NCBI GenBank assembly: GCA_050733695.1
Contig: JBOHTO010000127.1
Coordinates: 1 to 8,681 of the forward strand
Direction: 5' to 3'
Length of the DNA stretch: 8,681 nucleotides
From: JBOHTO01 sp050733695
Lineage (GTDB): Bacteria; Gemmatimonadota; Gemmatimonadetes; Gemmatimonadales; Gemmatimonadaceae
Made by a program: the position numbers and the translations under genes. This document shows, in pieces, positions 1 to 5,143 of the stretch (position 1 is its first letter; every line of letters starts with the position of its first letter). The notes under the pieces were generated by a model, which searched no databases, was not told the DNA's origin, and worked only from the letters and a program-made list of their open reading frames with translations.

Positions 1-26
1 GATGCGTCAAAACAAGACCTGACCCC
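1..26 (-). repeat. Transposase-associated (REP/IS200-like) edge motif, tentative
   Basis: Read on the minus strand, this edge segment carries GGGGTCAGGTCTTG followed by TTTTGACGC. From memory, GGGGTCAGGTCTTG plus a T-rich run and TTTGAC resembles sequences found next to REP-associated tyrosine transposases and other IS200-like elements in many bacterial genomes. No transposase is visible, and the element, if real, would lie mostly outside the window. The identification rests on motif recall only and has no alignment behind it. Confidence 0.35.
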
Positions 27-150
27 AGCTTCTCTGTCGGTTGCACTCCCCGCGGCGGGGGTGGCGTCGCCGGGAACGGGCCGGCGACACCACGCTGCGC
101 CCGCCGCCGTCCGATCTCCATCGAACAGACGGTCTGCCGGCCGCTGGGCC
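27..150. other. Non-coding stretch with GC-rich hairpins, no gene seen
   Basis: I see no credible coding sequence here. Reading frames that cross it are rich in arginine and low-complexity residues, as expected from chance frames in GC-rich DNA. Its only visible structure is the pair of hairpins listed at 48-93. Positions 94-150 hold nothing recognisable. It lies downstream of the possible small gene that ends at 151 on the minus strand, so it may be that gene's 3' region. Confidence 0.5.
48..93 (-). repeat. Two abutting GC-rich hairpins
   Basis: Positions 48-60 form a short palindrome, CCCCG-CGG-CGGGG. Immediately next to it, 61-73 (GTGGCGTCGCCGG) pairs with 81-93 (CCGGCGACACCAC) around a 7-nt loop, with 12 of 13 pairs perfect. 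The single mismatch (65 against 89) is C-A in plus-strand RNA but becomes a G-U wobble in minus-strand RNA, so the 13-bp stem is fully paired only when transcribed from the minus strand. No U-run follows, so it is not a standard intrinsic terminator. It could be a 3'-end stabiliser for the small gene ending at 151, or a REP-like extragenic palindrome. Confidence 0.5.
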
Positions 151-306
151 CTAGGCAGCCCTCGGGGCCGATATCCCCGTTTCCGGTTCCGGTGCCGGAC
201 CCCATACGTACGCCCAGAAGCGCGGTTCGGTCGGGGCTGCCGATCCTCGAGAGATCACTATTCCAAGCGGTTCCTCGTGCTCGTCCGGACAATGAGTATG
301 CGCCAT
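151..306 (-). CDS. Possible small orphan protein, 51 aa
   Basis: I do not recognise a named family. The ATG at 306 opens a 51-residue frame that reads like a real protein. An acidic, histidine/cysteine-bearing N-terminus (MAHTHCPDEHEE) leads into a hydrophobic and aromatic core (PLGIVISRG, then FWAYVWGP) and ends in a Pro/Glu-rich, alanine-terminated tail. The core looks like a small beta fold, and neither a signal peptide nor a membrane helix is present. A GGTGA Shine-Dalgarno-like site sits about 8 nt before this ATG. An in-frame ATG at 339 would add 11 residues, but the ribosome site favours 306. The frame stays open far upstream through antisense of the next gene, and that part is rejected. 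A terminator at 445-418 separates it from the upstream operon. His and Cys near the N-terminus might bind a metal, which is speculation. Confidence 0.5.
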   Translation of the reverse strand: MAHTHCPDEHEEPLGIVISRGSAAPTEPRFWAYVWGPAPEPETGISAPRAA

Positions 307-350
307 TTCGCGATTCACCAGATGAGAGGTTGGTATCATCGCACGCATAA

Positions 351-366
351 AGCATCGCCGGTGCCA
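351..366 (-). promoter_or_regulatory. Sigma-54-like -24/-12 site, tentative
   Basis: On the minus strand this reads TGGCACCGGCGATGCT. The sigma-54 consensus is TGGCACG-N4-TTGCW. The GG and GC doublets have the diagnostic 10-nt spacing, TGGCAC is perfect, and two other consensus positions differ. Initiation about 12 nt past the GC would fall near 340, leaving roughly a 34-nt leader before the small gene at 306, with its GGTGA site inside the leader. No activator gene is present in the window, and such matches occur by chance in GC-rich DNA. Confidence 0.25.
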
Positions 367-417
367 TGCTGAGCGATCCTTACCCATTGCCATAAGTTGA
401 GGAACCGCAACGACATG

Positions 418-445
418 AAAAAAACGCCCCCAGGCTGTGGAGGCG
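418..445 (-). terminator. Rho-independent terminator of the minus-strand operon
   Basis: Transcribed on the minus strand, a 7-bp stem (CGCCTCC with GGGGGCG, including one G-U pair) closes a 7-nt loop and is followed directly by seven Ts. This is a textbook intrinsic terminator about 50 nt past the stop codon of the gene ending at 495. It ends the transcript of that gene, and probably of the CDF gene before it. Confidence 0.85.
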
Positions 446-460
446 GCGGTGTCGTCTTCT

Positions 461-488
461 GACACGCTCGACAGGCGAGTAGCGTGTC
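461..488 (-). repeat. Hairpin between stop codon and terminator
   Basis: GACACGCT at 461-468 is the exact inverse of AGCGTGTC at 481-488, giving an 8-bp perfect stem. CTCG and CGAG inside the loop allow an alternative inner pairing. It begins 6 nt after the stop codon of the minus-strand gene and sits between that stop and the T-run terminator. GACAC (461-465) can also pair with GTGTC at 449-453, so alternative folds are possible. It most likely protects the 3' end of the mRNA. Confidence 0.5.
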
Positions 489-494
489 GTATTG

Positions 495-1307
495 TTACGC
501 CACTGCCTTGCGTGCGAAGAAGGTCCGTTCCGAGCCAAGCGCAGGTCCGACCGTCACTTCCCACCCGCGGTACCGCCGACGCAGCTCCTCTACCGTCACC
601 GGCGCGGCACCGGTGTCGGCGGCTTCTGCTCCCGACACCACTACCATTAGATGAATACCGCCGCCGTTCGTGGCCTGCTGCAGCGACTTGATGACCCGCG
701 CGCGCTCCTGCGGCGAGAGCCCGGCGAAGGCGTCGGGAGAGCAGATCACCGCGGCAAGCCGGCCCGACCCGTTCCAGTTGCCGGCGAGTGCATCGATGCC
801 GCTTACCGAAGCGTGAATTCGCTCGGAAAGACCTGCGGCCTCGGCCGCCTCGATCACGCGCTCCAGACCTTCCGGCGCATCGCCGATCGCAGTGATATCG
901 CACCCGTGCGCTGCCAGATAAAGAGCCGAGCTCTCCACCTTCGATCCGCCGCGCCCTGCGATGAGCACGCGCGCGTCCGCGCCCGCACGCAATGAGCGGA
1001 CGAGAGGATCATCGGCGCACAGCCCCCAGTGCTCCGGGCGTCGGAGCTCCTCGAGTTCCCTCAGACGCCTGCGGCGCCACGTCTGGTAGGTCGGGACGCG
1101 CAGCCGGCCGCGGATTATCCTGTCGACCTCTTCACAGAGCACGACCTCCGTCAGGGCGAGCTGCTGCTGGTCGGCGAGCGCGGCCACGGCTTCGTCGCCA
1201 ATGCTCAGAAGAGCATTGCGCGGAACCGACTCCTTGTAACTCTCTATTTCCCGTTCCACGAACAGCTCGTACTCGTGCCTGAGCGAGCGCGGAGAACGTT
1301 GAGCCAT
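495..1307 (-). CDS. Class I methyltransferase-like protein with helical N-terminal domain
   Basis: This 270-aa soluble protein has two parts. Residues about 10-95 are charged and helical, with motifs such as HEYELFVEREIESYKESVPR, TEVVLCEEVD and TYQTWRRRRLRELEEL. Residues about 110-268 alternate strands and helices like a Rossmann-fold SAM methyltransferase: RVLIAGRGGSK (113-123) in place of motif I, ITAIGDAPEGLERV for strand 2 and its helix, AAVICSPDAFAGLSP (185-199) in the motif IV region, then GGGIHLMVVVSG. The glycine loop is altered and the acidic residue expected at the end of strand 2 is not obvious, so SAM binding and catalysis are uncertain. I chose the ATG at 1307. A TTG at 1373 would add 22 unstructured residues. 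No clear ribosome site is visible at either start. It lies 71 nt behind the CDF gene on the same strand and is followed by a terminator. No substrate can be named. Confidence 0.7.
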   Translation of the reverse strand: MAQRSPRSLRHEYELFVEREIESYKESVPRNALLSIGDEAVAALADQQQLALTEVVLCEEVDRIIRGRLRVPTYQTWRRRRLRELEELRRPEHWGLCADDPLVRSLRAGADARVLIAGRGGSKVESSALYLAAHGCDITAIGDAPEGLERVIEAAEAAGLSERIHASVSGIDALAGNWNGSGRLAAVICSPDAFAGLSPQERARVIKSLQQATNGGGIHLMVVVSGAEAADTGAAPVTVEELRRRYRGWEVTVGPALGSERTFFARKAVA

Positions 1308-1378
1308 CGTCGGCGGAGTGAGAGGATGCGTTGGGATCGCAAGGTAACCTAGGTGCTGCCGGTTCCCGCGCAAGGGGC

Positions 1379-2266
1379 CTACGCGGGCTCGATGTGCACC
1401 GTCACCTCGGAGGCACCGAGCTCTGCCTCGATCCTGCCCTCGACATCATCGGCGATCTGGTGAGCCGCCGCGACGCTGACTGCCCCCTCGATGATGATTG
1501 TCAACTCGGCGAAGAGCGTTCCCGAGGCGTTCGCGCGCGATCGCACATCGCGCACTGACTCGATGCCGTCGATCGATCGGACTATCGTACGTATCCTTTC
1601 GGCCTCCACTCCCCGCTCATCCACGAGCACGGGAACCGTACCGCGGAGGATGTGATAACCACTTCTTGCGATCAGTGCCGCGACGACGATCGCGAGAAGC
1701 GGATCCGCCTCGGGAACACCGGCGCGCGTGAGCAGGAGCGATCCGACGGCGAGGCCGGTAACGTAGAGATCGGCCTGCGTGTGCTGCGCGTCGGCCAGCA
1801 GAAAGGCACTCGCCAGCTCGCGTCCCCGCTTGCGCTCGAACCAGACGACGAAGAAGTTGATGAGTGCAGTCGAGGCGAGCGCGACGATCTCCGCAACGGT
1901 CGCCGGGGTCGATGCACCCCCGACATGCAGGGTCTCGATGGACTCGCGCAACAGCTCGAAGCACGAGATCGAGAGGAACCCGACGATCGCGAGCGCACCC
2001 AGCGTCTCGAACTTGTCGTGGCCATAGGGATGATCCTCGTCAGGAGCGCGCGCCGCGACCGCGACGAGCGCGATCCCGACGAAGTTGTTGACGACGTCGA
2101 GCGTGGATTCCAGAGCCGCGCCGAGCACGGTCAGAGCGCCGGTCCGCACTCCGATCGCAACCTTGAGGGCGACCACGACGAGATTGAGGACGAGAATCAC
2201 CAGCAGCGTCGAGCGGATCGCCGGTGAGCGGCCCGGCCGCGGCGGCGGATCGCCGGTGCGTAGCAT
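1379..2266 (-). CDS. Cation diffusion facilitator (CDF) family metal transporter
   Basis: An inner-membrane protein of 295 aa, the usual CDF length. The family exports divalent metals such as Zn, Fe, Mn, Co or Cd in exchange for protons and works as a dimer. Hydrophobic segments lie near residues 18-40, 45-72, 89-104, 123-142, 156-180 and 187-206. The loop motif HPYGHDKFETLG (79-90) is typical. In TM5, ADAQHTQAD supplies the metal pair H162-xxx-D166. In TM2 the expected H/D-xxx-D is E53-xxx-D57 (ALESTLD), an unusual first ligand. Residues 210-295 form the cytoplasmic domain and end in VHIEP, as in many CDFs. The ATG at 2266 sits right at the predicted transcription start. An upstream extension of the frame looks non-coding and overlaps the divergent gene, so it was rejected. 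The metal cannot be deduced. Confidence 0.93.
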   Translation of the reverse strand: MLRTGDPPPRPGRSPAIRSTLLVILVLNLVVVALKVAIGVRTGALTVLGAALESTLDVVNNFVGIALVAVAARAPDEDHPYGHDKFETLGALAIVGFLSISCFELLRESIETLHVGGASTPATVAEIVALASTALINFFVVWFERKRGRELASAFLLADAQHTQADLYVTGLAVGSLLLTRAGVPEADPLLAIVVAALIARSGYHILRGTVPVLVDERGVEAERIRTIVRSIDGIESVRDVRSRANASGTLFAELTIIIEGAVSVAAAHQIADDVEGRIEAELGASEVTVHIEPA

Positions 2267-2302
2267 GCGCACATTCTCGCGCGGGACGCAATCCCGTGTC
2301 AA
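2267..2302 (-). promoter_or_regulatory. CDF gene promoter with dyad in the spacer, leaderless start
   Basis: On the minus strand TTGACA (2302-2297) is a perfect -35. After 18 nt comes GAGAAT (2278-2273), which matches 4 of 6 bases of the -10. Only 6 nt then separate it from the ATG at 2266, so transcription should begin at or next to the start codon and give a leaderless mRNA. This fits the lack of a Shine-Dalgarno site. The spacer contains an exact inverted repeat, CGGGA-CGCAA-TCCCG (2282-2296), well placed for a repressor or a MerR-like activator. A metal-responsive regulator is an inference. Confidence 0.6.
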
Positions 2303-2356
2303 TCCTCGTTCCCTGCGCGGCATCCCGGCCGCAGGCCACAACTGCCCGCCCGGCCA

Positions 2357-2992
2357 ATGCTGAAGTGGATATCCGTTGCACTCATCGCGTGTACGTGGCT
2401 GTTCTCGGCCGTCGCTTTCGGCCAGCTTCCGGAACGCATCGCGACCCACTGGAACGTCAGCGGGCAGGTCGACCGTACTGACCATCGAGCCGTTGGCGCG
2501 TTCATCATTCCCTTCCTCATGCTGCTGCTGTGGGTGCTTGCCCGTCGAATGCCCCGGCTCGACTCACGGGCGGCGAACCACGAGCGATTTCGGGAGACGT
2601 ACGAGCTCATGCTCGCCTCGATGCTGGCGTTTCTCGCGCTGGTGCATGTCGCGATCGTCGGCGGAGCACTCGGATGGGCGGTTTCGGTGCCGCGCGTTCT
2701 GCCGATCGGCGTCGGCGCGCTGCTGGTGATCATGGGAAACGTCCTTCCACGCCTTCGCCCCAACGGTTACATCGGCATACGTACCCCGTGGACGCTCTCC
2801 AGCGATCGTGTGTGGGAGCGCACGCATCGCGTGGGCGGCGCCGTGCTGACGATCGCTGGCGTGGTGATCGCTCTCGCCTTCTTTGCCGAGGGCATCCTTG
2901 CCTTCAACCTCATGGTCGGATGCCTGGTCGCCGCAGCCATCGGCGTGATCGGCTATTCGTACATCGCATGGCGCGAGGAGACGTCGCACTAG
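2357..2992 (+). CDS. SdpI/DUF1648 family integral membrane protein
   Basis: A 211-aa membrane protein with about six hydrophobic segments (near 4-22, 47-62, 86-108, 114-130, 161-177 and 181-203). The N-terminal part carries the DUF1648 signature LPERIATHWNVSGQVDR (24-40). The C-terminal part has the SdpI-like signature, NVLPRLRPNGYIGIRTPWTL (128-147) followed by SDRVWERTHRVGG (149-161). In Bacillus, SdpI gives immunity to the SdpC toxin and helps relieve SdpR repression. Most homologues elsewhere have no known role and no toxin neighbour, and none is seen here. The start is the ATG at 2357, without a convincing ribosome site. The gene diverges from the CDF transporter with 90 nt between starts, which might allow shared control. 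It converges on the next gene, 40 nt away, with no visible terminator. Confidence 0.88.
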   Translation: MLKWISVALIACTWLFSAVAFGQLPERIATHWNVSGQVDRTDHRAVGAFIIPFLMLLLWVLARRMPRLDSRAANHERFRETYELMLASMLAFLALVHVAIVGGALGWAVSVPRVLPIGVGALLVIMGNVLPRLRPNGYIGIRTPWTLSSDRVWERTHRVGGAVLTIAGVVIALAFFAEGILAFNLMVGCLVAAAIGVIGYSYIAWREETSH

Positions 2993-3032
2993 TGGATTGA
3001 ACTCACCGCAGTCACGCTCTGCCAGTACGGTC

Positions 3033-4265
3033 TCAATCGATCGCCTGGAGTAGCGCGCCCTTGAGATAGGACGTTTCAGGGACCGTGAGCAGCTCGGGAT
3101 GGTCGGGTGGCTGTCCTGTCAGCCGTCGCAGCATGATTGTGCGGCCGCTGTCGGCCGCGGCGTCCTGAAGCATCTCCAGGAACAGCGGCCTCGTTACATG
3201 GTGACTGCAGCTCGCCGTGAACATCAGGCCGCGCGGCGCGAGAATCCGCATCGCGCGCAGATTGATCTCCTTGTAACCGCGCAGCGCCGAGCGAACGGAC
3301 GCCCGCGACTTCGCGAATGCAGGCGGGTCCAGCACGACAGTATCGAACCGCGTGCCGTCATCGTTCCGAGCCCGGAGGAACTCGAACGCATTCGCCTCGA
3401 TGAAGCTGATGTTCGTGATTCCATTCCGTTCCGCGTTCTCTCTCGCGCGGGCGAGCGCCGGCGCAGACGAATCGATCGACGTCACGCGCCGGGCACGTCC
3501 GGCCATGTGCAACGCGAAGGATCCGTGGTAGCCAAAGCAGTCGAGAGCCTCGCCTCGTGCAACCTCTCCGATCATCAGACGGTTCTCGCGCTGATCCAGA
3601 AAGGCACCCGTCTTCTGGCCCGTCCACGGCGCCACGGCGTAGCGGATCCGTCCCTCGACGACCTCTATCTCGTCCGGGACGATGCCGTCGAGCAGCGCGA
3701 CCTCCAGAGGAAGGTTCTCCTTCGCGCGGGGCGGGGCGTCGTTCCGCGCAAGTATGCCCTCGGCGCCGGTCAGATCGCGCAATGCTGCGACGATCTCCGA
3801 CCGGAACCGCTCCAGCCCCGCGCTCATCATCTGCACAATCAGCCATCTGTCATACCGGTCGCAGATGAGCGACGGGCAACCGTCGCCTTCGCCGTGAACC
3901 AGCCGGTACGCTGTTGCCATGTCACGCCCCCGTTCACGCAATTCGGCGCGCCGCTCGAGGGAGGCTGCTATTCGCGAGCGCCACCAGCCGGCGTCGATCG
4001 CACGCGAGGAATCCCGGTCGAGCAGTCGCAGCGAGATCTGCGAGGCAGGGCTCCAGAGCGCCCATCCGAGCGGGCGCCCGCCCGTACCGACAACGCGAAC
4101 AGCACCCGCGTCGCTTGCCGGGCGTCGGGCGATGTCGCTACGGTATATCCACGGATGTCCGTTCGCCCACCTTCGAGCGCCCTTGGCGGAGACCACTGCG
4201 ACGCGGGCGAGCTCCGTATCTGATCCCTGGTCGTGCACTCTCTCCCGAACTCCAGCGCGAGCCAT
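3033..4265 (-). CDS. RlmI-like class I SAM-dependent rRNA methyltransferase
   Basis: This 410-aa protein has the size and order of the RlmI/RlmK family. RlmI makes 5-methylcytosine 1962 in 23S rRNA. A PUA-type RNA-binding domain (about 20-95) begins with RRWANGHPWIYRSDI. A central domain carries HGEGDGCPSLICDRY (124-138) and GQKTGAFLDQRENR (216-229). The Rossmann domain has LDCFGYHGSFALHMA (241-255, SAM loop), SIDSSAPAL (263-271), VLDPPAFAKS (311-320), GYKEINLRAMRIL (330-342) and ASCSHHV (351-357); the Cys there matches the usual catalytic position. The ATG at 4265 is the longest start and lacks a Shine-Dalgarno site. Homology begins near residue 19, so a GTG 9 codons in (or another later start) remains possible. 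The exact target base is inferred from the family. It diverges from the HD-GYP gene. Confidence 0.92.
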   Translation of the reverse strand: MARAGVRERVHDQGSDTELARVAVVSAKGARRWANGHPWIYRSDIARRPASDAGAVRVVGTGGRPLGWALWSPASQISLRLLDRDSSRAIDAGWWRSRIAASLERRAELRERGRDMATAYRLVHGEGDGCPSLICDRYDRWLIVQMMSAGLERFRSEIVAALRDLTGAEGILARNDAPPRAKENLPLEVALLDGIVPDEIEVVEGRIRYAVAPWTGQKTGAFLDQRENRLMIGEVARGEALDCFGYHGSFALHMAGRARRVTSIDSSAPALARARENAERNGITNISFIEANAFEFLRARNDDGTRFDTVVLDPPAFAKSRASVRSALRGYKEINLRAMRILAPRGLMFTASCSHHVTRPLFLEMLQDAAADSGRTIMLRRLTGQPPDHPELLTVPETSYLKGALLQAID

Positions 4266-4333
4266 GGGGAGAAGGTATGCGATTCACGCATCCCGTTGAA
4301 GGGCGATGTACGCTTCTTGCGTAGTCGTTCGGT
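4266..4333. promoter_or_regulatory. Short divergent intergenic region with two small dyads
   Basis: This 68-nt gap must hold the promoters of both the RlmI-like gene (minus) and the HD-GYP gene (plus). It contains two perfect 5-bp inverted repeats, ATGCG-ATTCA-CGCAT (4277-4291) and TACGC-TTCTT-GCGTA (4309-4323). No convincing -35/-10 pair was found on either strand. Confidence 0.35.
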
Positions 4334-5143
4334 GTGCTCCGCCTGATTCCCTTCCTCGCGGGCGCCGCGTCAGGCGCAGCTCTTCTCCACGAGCATCGCG
4401 GTCGGAGGGCCGCAGAGCGGTTCGTCGCCGCTGCACTGGAGACGCTGCTGGGCGCGATCGACGCAAACGATGCACAGACCGGCGCTCACGTGCGCAGGGT
4501 CGCCCACTATGCCCTGATTCTTGCCGAGGCCGCCGATCTGGACGAACGTGAACAGCGGCACGTGGAGCGCGTCGCCCTCTTTCACGACATTGGAAAGATC
4601 TACGCCGCGCTATTCGACATCGTTCACGATGACACGCAGCTCACGGCCGAGGAACGCAGGGCAGTCGCCACGCACCCGGCGCGCGGTGCCGCTGTTCTCG
4701 AACCGCTCCGGGCATTCTACCCGCGCCTTCCCGAAGCGGTGATGGCGCACCACGAGCGCTGGGATGGACGTGGCTATCCCCGTCGTCTCGCAGGCGCGCA
4801 AATCCCCCTCGCGGCCCGGATCGTCGCGATCGCCGATACGTTCGACGCCGTCACGCACGGCCGGCGCTACCGACGGGAACGGACCACGCATCACGCCGGC
4901 TCGATTATCGGGAAGGGCCGCGGGACCCAGTTCGATCCGGAGCTCGTGGATCTCTTCCTCGCGCCGCCTGTACTCGAGTCGATCTCGGACGCCATGGGTG
5001 CAGACGACGCAGCCCCATCACGCCCCTCCGAACGCCGGACGGGCGGCGCCGAGCCGCAGGTGCCCGACATCACCTTCCGCTGGCGGCCAGAAATTCCCTC
5101 GCCGCGCGCTCGGGATCGGCCGAGCCCAGAAGCGATCGGATAA
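4334..5143 (+). CDS. HD-GYP domain phosphohydrolase (probable c-di-GMP phosphodiesterase)
   Basis: A 269-aa protein with an HD-GYP domain at about 35-210. HD-GYP enzymes hydrolyse cyclic di-GMP at a metal centre. Visible residues are H52 (TGAHVRRVA), H84-D85 in LFHDIGKI, H114 (THPARG), H139-H140 and D144 in HHERWDGRGYP (139-149), and D168 in IADTFDA, followed by GRGTQFDPELVDLF. The domain stands alone, without a receiver, PAS or GGDEF domain. A short hydrophobic N-terminus (3-18) could anchor it to the membrane. The segment after HDIGKI departs from the usual GVPD pattern. The last 50-60 residues are charged, Pro/Arg-rich and probably disordered, and their coding DNA overlaps thiE. The start is a GTG without a ribosome site; an in-frame stop 9 nt upstream rules out a longer protein. 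Confidence 0.88.
   Translation: MLRLIPFLAGAASGAALLHEHRGRRAAERFVAAALETLLGAIDANDAQTGAHVRRVAHYALILAEAADLDEREQRHVERVALFHDIGKIYAALFDIVHDDTQLTAEERRAVATHPARGAAVLEPLRAFYPRLPEAVMAHHERWDGRGYPRRLAGAQIPLAARIVAIADTFDAVTHGRRYRRERTTHHAGSIIGKGRGTQFDPELVDLFLAPPVLESISDAMGADDAAPSRPSERRTGGAEPQVPDITFRWRPEIPSPRARDRPSPEAIG

Noticed and set aside
61..372. 103-codon plus-strand frame
   Set aside because: Its composition is Arg/Pro/Ser-rich, there is no ribosome site, and it crosses a perfect hairpin at its start. It is antisense to the better small-protein candidate.
307..903. Upstream part of the minus-strand frame that ends at 151
   Set aside because: From 495 to 903 it runs in another frame of the methyltransferase-like gene and is Arg-rich, and it crosses the terminator. 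Only the last 51 codons (306-151) look protein-like.
1652..2227. 191-codon plus-strand frame
   Set aside because: It is antisense to the CDF gene. The Asp/Glu/Arg-rich text reflects the complement of hydrophobic codons.
2267..2485. 73-residue N-terminal extension of the CDF protein
   Set aside because: It would overlap the divergent SdpI-like gene and cross the promoter. It has no CDF homology, and the ATG at 2266 fits the family length.
2357..2992. SdpI-like gene as evidence of a toxin-immunity cassette
   Set aside because: No SdpA, SdpB, SdpC or SdpR-like gene lies beside it. Both neighbours are ordinary metal transport and rRNA methylation genes.
2993..3032. Terminator search in the convergent gap after the SdpI-like gene
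   Set aside because: No stem with a T-run was found on either strand in these 40 nt.
3099..4223. 374-codon open frame on the plus strand
   Set aside because: It is antisense to the well-supported RlmI-like gene, is Arg-rich and matches no family. It is a typical shadow frame of GC-rich codon use.
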